A stretch of DNA of 64,000 nt from Adiantum capillus-veneris. Taxonomy: Eukaryota; Streptophyta; Polypodiopsida; Polypodiales; Pteridaceae. Position 1 is the first letter of the stretch, and every line of letters begins with the position of its first letter. The DNA is taken from NCBI GenBank assembly GCA_014529385.2, contig CM043958.1, positions 138,612,398-138,676,397 of the forward strand. The letters run 5' to 3'. Positions 56,934-64,000 of this stretch are shown here, one piece after another. The notes beneath the pieces are model-generated. The model was not told the origin of the DNA. It was given only the letters and a program-made list of their open reading frames with translations, and made no database searches. The translations under genes were made by a program, and so were the position numbers.

Positions 56934-57945
56934 TCATTGTGACAGATTTTCTATACAAGGGATTTGAAGGTGAGATACATGCGCACAAATTTGGCCCCAA
57001 GTGTCTTGAAAGGAGTTACCCAGACTGTACATTCGATGAACGTGAAAAAAGGGAATATGTTGGTTGTTAGAGTCCAGGCATTGCTTGATTAGGCTGATCC
57101 CTTTCTTGTGAAGATATAATGCTTTTCTCCCCAAGAATAAGGCAGTTGGTTTCTTGAACACAAATCTCCAATACACATTCTCCATAGCTAGAGAATTACC
57201 AGTGTAGCGCATGCGACCATTCCATATAGAGTAAGAGCATACTAGCTTCCAACTACTAACTAGTAGTTGGGCTGTTTTGGAGGGGATTTTGACAGGAATT
57301 GTTGTAAATAGTTTATTCGATGAAGATGCATTCCAAGTTCCATGATAGTATGCTACAAATTTTTCAAAAAAAAAAACACATAATTTGGACCAGACAGTAT
57401 CCCTGCAAAGCATATGCTTCAACATTGTGGCCCTCCTAGCCTGCATATGCGTGTGTAGATCCAAAATATCGAGCCCCCCTTGGCCAACGGTTTATTCAAT
57501 ATGCGACCAAGCAATCCATGCAGAGTGCAATTTGCCCCAAAAAATAATAAAAATACATGATTGAAAGGCAACCGAAGAAGTTTTTGGGCCACGCAATCAG
57601 GAGAAAGAAAAACATTATGTAGGGCAGAAGTATAGATTGAACTATCCGAAGACAAACGTGTATCATCTATTCCTGACAATGCCATGAGGCTACATTGTGT
57701 TGGACCCTGTGTAAGACCCAAGAGGTTTGTTGGCCAATGGTTACATCTACCCCAAGAGGGTATCCCAGGTTCCTGAATATAGTGCCTTTCAGGATTCGTT
57801 TGCCTGCCCAGATCAACTGATCAAATTTTTCAGCATTTAAGTCGATGAGACACGATTTCCCAAGATTCAGATTCAATCCTGCAGCAAAGGAGAATAACCC
57901 CAAGTATGACATACAGTTGGCTAGATTGACATTAGTAGCTTTCAA
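56934..57945 (-). pseudogene. LINE ORF2, region between RT and zf-RVT
   Basis: Frames in series read SFAAGLNLNLGKSCLIDLNA (the FS.ASGL.IN..KS motif after RT), RILKGTIFRNLGYPLGVDVT (the YLG.P.G motif), GLLGRILNKPLAKGGSIFW (the PL..GGLG motif, with IFW in place of L) and WNASSSNKLFTTIPVK. All are standard in plant LINE ORF2 proteins. Several frame changes and a stop break it. Confidence 0.88.
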
Positions 57946-59576
57946 AAAGGAGACAATGTCATTAAATGTTCAGCGCCAATCCTTACACCTTGTATACTCC
58001 CAGCATCAGCTTGTATTTGTAAAAATCTGTAAAGAGGGTGTGTTGCCATAGAAAACATCGAGGGGCTTAGAGGGCATCCTTGTTTGACTGACCTGCAAAT
58101 CTCAAGCCTGTCTAAAAGTTCCCATTGATGATAACTCTAGAGACAGCTCCCTCCCTAAGAAAGTATATACATCTAGCAATTTTGGGCCCAAATCCAATCT
58201 TAAACATAACCAACGAGATAAAATCCCATTGTACCGTATCGAATGCCTTGGCATAATCTAGCTGAAGCAAGACAGCTCCCTGGTTGGTAGACTTAGTGGT
58301 CTCAATGCCTAGCATCACAGTAAGAATGTTGTCATATATGGATCTACCACCTATAAAACCTGATTGTACAGGGTGTGAATTTTTGCAGAAAGGGAGAGAG
58401 ACGAGTAGCAATGGCTTTAGCCAAAAATTTATACAGTATGGGCATCATAGTGATGGACCTCCAATGAGCTAGAGTAGTACATAATGCTTGTATGGGTATA
58501 AGTTTAATGGTACCCTTCTTGAGAGAGGGATCCATGTGTTGACTAGACCAAATGAGGTTGATAAGCGAGGTAATCATGAATTCCAACTTGTCCCAAAATT
58601 TGACTATAAATTCCTTAGATAGTCCACAAATTCCTGGTGTTTTGTCATTAGGAAGTTTCTCGAGAGCCCATTTTAGCTCTTCTCTTTGAAAGGGCAGTTC
58701 GAGCCGCTTGGAGTCCGCATTGCTAACACATGGATCTACACTATGAAGTAGAATTGCAATCACTTGTTGTCTTTCTGTAGAGGTTTCAGGACCTTGATTT
58801 AGAATCCCCTCATAGTACTTTTTACATTCCACCATCAGCTCTTTGGGTTGAGTGAGAGTTCTCCCATCGTCAACTATTAATTGAGTTATGCATTCCCGTT
58901 TGTGCTTTTGCTTAAGTCTATAGAAGAAACCCCTGGAGGATCCAGAAGTGTCCTTGAGCTCTGCTTGATGACAAAGAAATATTTCTCTTTTAGCCATGTC
59001 TGAGTCATGCAATCTCAAAATTTGTCTTGCTTCAGCTAGAGTATGCAATTGAGTCTCATTGAGACGAGAAACATATGTCTGCATAATGTTCTTGATAGTG
59101 ACCAAAGCATGCTGCACTTTACATTTTTTTTGCCTGGCTACATATTTTCCCACATGTTGTATACATTCTTGCATGCCATCGCAAAAATAATTACAGGCGC
59201 ATAACGCATTCAATTCCCCTTGACGTATCTCATCAATAAGAGCATTTACATCAAAAACATATATGCGATGGTGAAGCAATGTGTTGTTAACCATAAGTGG
59301 TCTCATAAATCCAGCATCAGATATCCATTTGTTCACAATCAGCCAATGTGAGAAAAACAGGGAAGTCGTCAAAAAGGGACATTTGTATATCCACTCTAAC
59401 TTGTGCTGTAGAGGGCAGCCAATCTTGCAATATGAAGTAGAATCAATAGAGTCGCGAACAAGAGGATAAGTGGGCCTGAGAGTGAAATGTGAAGGGTTGA
59501 TATGTGCGGTCAGTAGATTTCTACAAATTGGACAGAAGGCAGAGGGAGTGCATGTCCTCCCAAGAATCCCGCTCAA
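57946..59576 (-). pseudogene. LINE ORF2 reverse transcriptase
   Basis: A 410-codon frame (59576-58344) holds RDSIDSTSYCK, a long helical linker and FQREELKWALEKLPNDKTPG, the start of RT. It continues at 58411 with SGFIGGRSIYDNILTVMLG and LLQLDYAKAFDTVQWDFI (motif A). After a stop, VKQGCPLSPSMFSMATHPLY (58080) leads to IGAEHL. The text then passes straight to SFLKATNVNLANCMSYLGLF: the YADD catalytic box and about 20 neighbouring residues are missing. This copy cannot be active. Confidence 0.92.
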
Positions 59577-60036
59577 CCTAAGAGAGAATAGTAGCAGGAG
59601 AAGTAGTGTCCTCGAAGTGACATACCATATTGAAATCCCCTCCTAAGAGGCCTTGGGAGAGCTCACAATGTTTTAGCCATTGCCATAGTAGCTGTGTATA
59701 AGAACTTGCATTATTGTTTGCATATACATTAACCAAGGTCAAAGGCCCCCAAGGGGATGTGATCAAGAATACAGAGCAACGACCGGTGGAGTGGTCTAAT
59801 AGCCAAATGGGTTGCAAAGAATTTTTTATACTTGTCAATACACCTGACTAGGAGGAGGAACGACCTCTGTAGAAACATTGATACCCTCTGTAATGCAGGG
59901 TTTGACCAGCTCAATGATGAAGTTTATGCTATTGTACCAAACATACATCTAAATCCATAGAAAGAAGCCAGTGGTTGAAAGTGTAGATTTGGGAGGGATC
60001 ATTTAACCCTTTCACATTGTAAGAGGCTAATTTCAT
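59577..60036 (-). pseudogene. LINE ORF2 start, APE-type endonuclease
   Basis: ORF2 starts at ATG 60036: MKLASYNVKGLNDPSQIYTF, with the N(V/I)(R/K)GL motif that opens plant LINE endonucleases. Then NHWLLSMDLDVCLVQ, a stop, and GPLTLVNVYANN, followed by QGLLGGDFNMVCHFEDT, matching the catalytic VN.YAP and GGDFN motifs. The conserved Glu that should follow CLVQ (the QE/QET motif) is lost at the stop. The enzyme would nick target DNA to prime reverse transcription. Confidence 0.9.
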
Positions 60037-60443
60037 TGAGAGCTTTGAACAATTTGTGTGTCTCCTTCGCTATCAGTGTCCACCATATTGACTTCAAATT
60101 GAGTCGCAGATCTATCTTGGGAGTTTATATTGCCTTGTTGTTTTTTGGCCGACTCGTGCTGAACCAAAATGGTATCACATCTGCTAAAGTCTCTAGGGAT
60201 GGCATGTCCTCCATGAGGGCATTATAAAAGTTCATGGATGTATAGCCTGATGAAAAAACTCTGCTTTTGAAGGTTTTCCTAGATGGAGTAAAGCCTTCAT
60301 TATCTATTGCTACCCGTTTTCCCTTGTCCGGAATACGTCTAGCGTTAGCTCATGTTGAGGGTATTGAGGAGTTGGAACCTGGGGTTTTAAACAAGGCTGT
60401 TTTCCCCTTGAAATTGACCAATTTGTTGCTAGGATTGGTGGGT

Positions 60444-61240
60444 TTAGCTACCTTGCATAGGTGGGCGTGATAGGGGTATTGGGTTTAGGGTTTGGAGAAG
60501 CATTTCTCTCTGTCTGAGGAGTTTTCCCAAAGATTTTCTCCCGAGAGGAACCATCGTTTTGCTTCCAAGATAATAGGGGATGAAATCTACTGTAGGAGAG
60601 ACAATTGTGGGGCAGTTCTTGGAGAAGTGGCCCAATTGACCTCAATGAAAGCAAGAGCCTATAAGACTACCCTACTTCAAATAGATGACCAACTTTTCAA
60701 CTGTCTTGAGTTCAATTTTGAGAATCTCTAGAAACTTGTGGTCGGTTTGCCAAAGGATGCAGGCTTTATTGCGGTTCAAGCAGTGAATTGTGGGGGAGAA
60801 CAAGACTTTCCCCAATGATTCAACCTGCTCCCCTAAACAAGACCAAAGGAAGGTGGGAAGATCAACAAATTCAACCCAAACTAGGCATTTGGTCAAAAGC
60901 TCATCTTTAATCTGCTTAATGGGTTGCCAAGGTATAATGTGCACTATCTGGCCATAGAGCACAATGATGGACGTAGATAGGAAGGCTAACTAGTTCTTTT
61001 TTCTGTAAACAGTATCTCAAACAATCCTATACCTAAGTAAAATATCTTATCCACAGCATCCCTCTTGAAGCCAATGTCGATATTGTACCCAATATCTTGA
61101 ATTGTAGGTAATTTCCCTGTGAAGAAGAGAACCACAACCCTATCTTTGAATATGGACAGGTGCGGCCACACTGCTATTGGCTTCAAAGTAACCTTATGCT
61201 CACCTTTGATGTTGGCGTCAAGAGTTAGTACATCGCATAA
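60444..61240 (-). pseudogene. LINE ORF1 (DUF4283-like with zinc knuckle)
   Basis: Frames from about 61186 read IFKDRVVVLFFTGKLPTIQD, CLVWVEFVDLPTFLWSCLGE, LGKVLFSPTIHCLNRNKACI and KIELKTVEKLVIYLK, then CFH-stop-GQLGHFSKNCP. This is the ORF1/DUF4283 layout of plant LINEs: W....LP...W....L..IG......D, then a CCHC knuckle. The second Cys of the knuckle is a TGA stop, and one or two other stops interrupt. The protein would bind LINE RNA. Confidence 0.82.
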
Positions 61241-61526
<286 letters not shown>

Positions 61527-61639
61527 CACCAAAAAAACCTATTTTGTTTGTTCTTCTTTGACAAATACATTCTTTCAAAAAAAAGTCCAAAACGTGTGTG
61601 ATCAAAGGGAAAAGTAATGTTAGTGTTTTCCATGTAATA

Positions 61640-62086
61640 CACCCAAGAGTCAAGTTAAAGTGGAAAAATCACATCTTTTGCAAAAGAGAATCTTTTCTTC
61701 CATTCAAAAAAATTGGTATTACCAAAAGCATTACTTTAGTAGAAGTAGCAAACCTCAATGTTTGAAACTTAGCTTTTAACTTTTGTTGTAAAATCATGAA
61801 GATTTTATGTAAAGGTGACTCCACATACATAAATGAGACAAAATAAATATGGGTTTTGAATGAAGCCATTGGGAGTGGCCACTTGGCATGACCTAGTGAA
61901 GGGGATCGGGGGGCACCACAGACGGAGAGTGAGAGAGAGAAGGAGACACACGACACACAGATATGGGTGGGGAGACTCAAAGAGTGAGCAGCCCCCTATA
62001 CACTTATGCTATGTATTAGGTATACAAGTCAGTGGGCGCCCAGACTCTGGGCGGCCGGGCAAGGCACAGGTGCCTATACCCCAACA
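61640..62086 (-). mobile_element. Copia 3' LTR (far end uncertain)
   Basis: On the reverse strand the LTR starts TGTTGGGGTATAGGCACC at 62086, directly after a purine-rich AAGTGGGAGGT tract. Only the start is well supported. The end near 61640 is a guess. Confidence 0.55.
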
Positions 62087-62100
62087 ACCTCCCACTTAAA
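62087..62100 (-). promoter_or_regulatory. Polypurine tract of the reverse-strand copia element
   Basis: Reverse-strand TTTAAGTGGGAGGT immediately precedes the LTR start at 62086. Confidence 0.6.
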
Positions 62101-62139
62101 GGCGACTGTGCCTTTAAGCAAGGGAACCTAGTCTAAAGA

Positions 62140-62870
62140 CTACAAAAGGCGAGAGAAAATTTCTCTCAATCGATGCCCACTGGCTGGCTGTGAACGTGTG
62201 CATCCGGCTGTCCTGCTCCCTTGTAAGTCCATACACCACCAGACGTACCGCATACGTACTGTGTATGTATGCAATACCTGCATATCTCCCTCGTGCACTA
62301 TGCCATCATCAGTCAACAAACGACTGACAACCCCAACTGCAAATGCTCCCACTGCAGCTGCGATATCCGGTCTCAAGATCAGCATCTCATACATTAGACC
62401 ACCGAATGCCGATGCAATGCTAGCGGGCCCTGCTAGCTCTACGGAGAATGCATCAACATATAAATCCTTGGCAATAGGCATCTCTGACTGACAAGGCGTG
62501 TCAGCCACATGCATCTCCTGACTGTCCACAAAAGACGCATCAACCTGTCGTGCAACCTCGGAGCAAACCAGCTGCTCTAGGTATATGCTGGAAGACATAT
62601 CCTGCACAACTATATCCCCATGCTCACTGTCGAGCATAGAAAGGAATGATTGCATAATCGATGACGTCTCAGCCTCCTCTGCAATCATCCACTGCAAACA
62701 TGACCATTCAATCTGCTGTGACTCACTAGAGCTCTCATGCTCTAACTCCTTATGCATAGACTCTTGCACAACTTCCTCCTATTGTGACTCACTAGAGCTC
62801 TCATGCTCTAACTCCTTATGCATAGACTCTTGCACAACTTCCTCCTGTCGTGACTCACTAGAGCAGACCG
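62140..62870 (-). pseudogene. Unrecognised ORF with 22-residue repeats before the copia LTR
   Basis: The frame reads QEEVVQESMHKELEHESSSE twice (a stop separates the repeats), then QQIEWSCLQWMIAEEAETSS, EQLVCSEVARQVDASFVDSQ, FGGLMYEMLILRPDIAAAVG and LLTDDGIVHEGDMQVLHTYT. It is acidic and shows no integrase, RT or RNase H motif. It lies where the end of pol should be, directly before the polypurine tract. It may be an extra ORF of this copia lineage or captured sequence. I cannot name a domain. Confidence 0.5.
62717..62863. repeat. 66-bp tandem repeat, two full copies plus a partial
   Basis: TGTGACTCACTAGAGCTCTC starts at 62717 and 62783 and a truncated third copy starts at 62849. The period of 66 bp is 22 codons, and it encodes the EEVVQESMHKELEHESSSES repeat on the reverse strand. 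Confidence 0.95.
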
Positions 62871-62932
62871 CTCTACCTGTCTATCCTGCATAGAATTATC
62901 TCGCACAACTGATTCTCTGCTTTGCTCAGTCA

Positions 62933-63772
62933 CTAGCAAAGCATGCATTCTGACTCTGTCACCTCTCTGTGTGACTGCTCAAGTCGTGCCCCAACTGTGT
63001 GAACAACGAGCTCACTACTCTGCACTCCATGCAAAGCACCCTGCAACCCATGAGCAAAAGAGACTGTCTGGGTCTCTCGCTCTCTGCATGGATGTAACAA
63101 GATTGAGACTTGACCATCTCGCACCAGTACTACGTGCAATGGGTACCATGTGCCAACTCTACCACCTCTCGCAATCACTAGCGAACCCAAATGCAACACA
63201 AAAAAACGCTCAAGCAGTAATACCCGACATCCACTATCCCTGAGCTGACCAACGGAGATCAAACTCATTGTCAAATCTAGCACATGACGCACATCTCTGA
63301 GCACGTACGATGTACCGCTCGGTAATGACAGTCTCACATCTCCTGAACCAGCAATCTCATGCATTGACCCATCTACCAATCGCACACTACTATGCACTCT
63401 GCTAGAATAGCTAATGAACCAGTCACGATACGGAGTGACATGAAAAGTAGCATCCCTGTCTAGCACCCACTGCAAAAGAAGTGCACTATCCTCAGACGTC
63501 AAAAAATAAGGAGTAATACAGGAAGCAAATGTGACCTCACTGTCACTAGGGTACTCAGACATTGTATTTGATCTTACAACCGTCAAGTCAATGGAGCCTA
63601 TAGCATCTACTGCATCCTTGAGACTAGCCTGTCCCCTATGCTCTCTCATACGACGAAAGCATCGCCGTCTAATGTGCCCTGTGTGACCACAATGCCAACA
63701 TCTCAAGTGTCGACACGAACGAGAACGCCATCTCTCATGAGTCATTGTCCTAGACTCGAAAGTCTCACACAT
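62933..63772 (-). pseudogene. Copia gag C-terminus and protease
   Basis: A 279-codon open frame begins in a basic region, has a CX2CX4HX4C knuckle (CWHCGHTGHIRRRC), then the protease: WVLDRDATFHVTPYRDWFIS, RLVDGSMHEIAGSGDVRLSL, VLRDVRHVLDLTMSLISVGQ. Copia proteases normally read WLLDSGAS.H(V/M)T with catalytic Asp-Ser/Thr-Gly. Here DSG is DRD, so the enzyme should be inactive although the frame is otherwise open. The pre-integrase region starts (YPLHVVLVRDGQ) and the frame stops at 62933. Integrase, RT and RNase H are missing. Confidence 0.9.
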
Positions 63773-64000
63773 ATTGACTACTATAAGTGAATGTCAAAAA
63801 TAACCAAGAGCTGTAACTCTACTCTAGGTACGGTAGCAATGAAATGCACTCAACTGATCCAAAAGAAGCAACCTGCAACGAGAAAATTCTCTCAAAAAAA
63901 GAGCTCACCAGCACCTACAATGCTCATGTGAATCCATGCATAAAATCTCTTGCAGTAGTGTAACCACACTGTGCTCCACTAATGGCAATGATGCAAATCC
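63773..64000. other. Upstream part of the reverse-strand copia element
   Basis: Probably more gag or its leader, running out of the window. No motif recognised in the last 228 bases. Confidence 0.4.

Overview
This window looks like nuclear DNA from a land plant with a large, repeat-choked genome. It is AT-rich, full of long GA/CT, GT and TA microsatellites and poly-G runs, and almost every coding trace belongs to a plant-type transposable element: a Ty3/gypsy chromovirus, Ty1/copia with an initiator-Met tRNA primer site, LTR elements lacking pol, and an L1-like LINE with a zinc-knuckle ORF1. A Penelope-like element (PLE) with a hammerhead-ribozyme motif makes a fern or gymnosperm more likely than a flowering plant, but that is inference. 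I found no intact single-copy host gene, tRNA, rRNA or CRISPR array. Nearly every coding region carries stops or frameshifts.

Layout. 0-6.2 kb: unassigned AT-rich sequence with small tandem duplications and microsatellites. 6.2-7.9 kb: 5' end of a copia element (LTR, primer site, gag). 7.9-11 kb: copia scraps and a degenerate CCCTAA-containing repeat. 11.0-15.5 kb: chromovirus (gag, protease, RT lacking its palm, RNase H, integrase, chromodomain, 3' LTR). 15.6-26.7 kb: LTR end and primer site, then a leader-like region with 15 copies of a 22-bp palindrome spaced about 284 or 127 bp. This region holds a reverse-strand PLE reverse transcriptase between two 1.63-kb direct repeats, and a second PLE fragment with a hammerhead-like motif. 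Gag-like ORFs and a polypurine tract follow. 26.7-32.8 kb: a second pol-less LTR element whose leader has the same palindrome architecture with a different palindrome. 33.8-34.5 kb: a foldback MITE.

35.6-49.6 kb is the most gene-like part. Reverse-strand exons encode a coiled-coil/RING-like protein, acidic repeats and the start of an FCP1/SCP-like (HAD) phosphatase. A separate phosphatase C-terminal part lies on the forward strand at 43.1 kb. A decayed reverse-strand gene (44.7-49.1 kb) encodes a DDE-like, transposase-type protein. Palindromic GGTAGCTACC minisatellites fill the introns, and related inverted sequences at 39.7 and 49.6 kb may be terminal inverted repeats.

49.6-53.4 kb: a gypsy-type LTR and gag, then a copia gag scrap. 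53.4-56.2 kb: unassigned. 56.3-61.2 kb: a reverse-strand LINE with APE endonuclease, RT without its YADD box, and zf-RVT domain. 61.4 kb to the end: microsatellite, then a reverse-strand copia LTR, an ORF with 22-residue repeats, protease and zinc knuckle, with most of pol missing.

The most notable items are the periodic palindrome arrays in two otherwise different leaders, the PLE with its ribozyme relic, and the transposase-type gene with its palindromic intron minisatellites.
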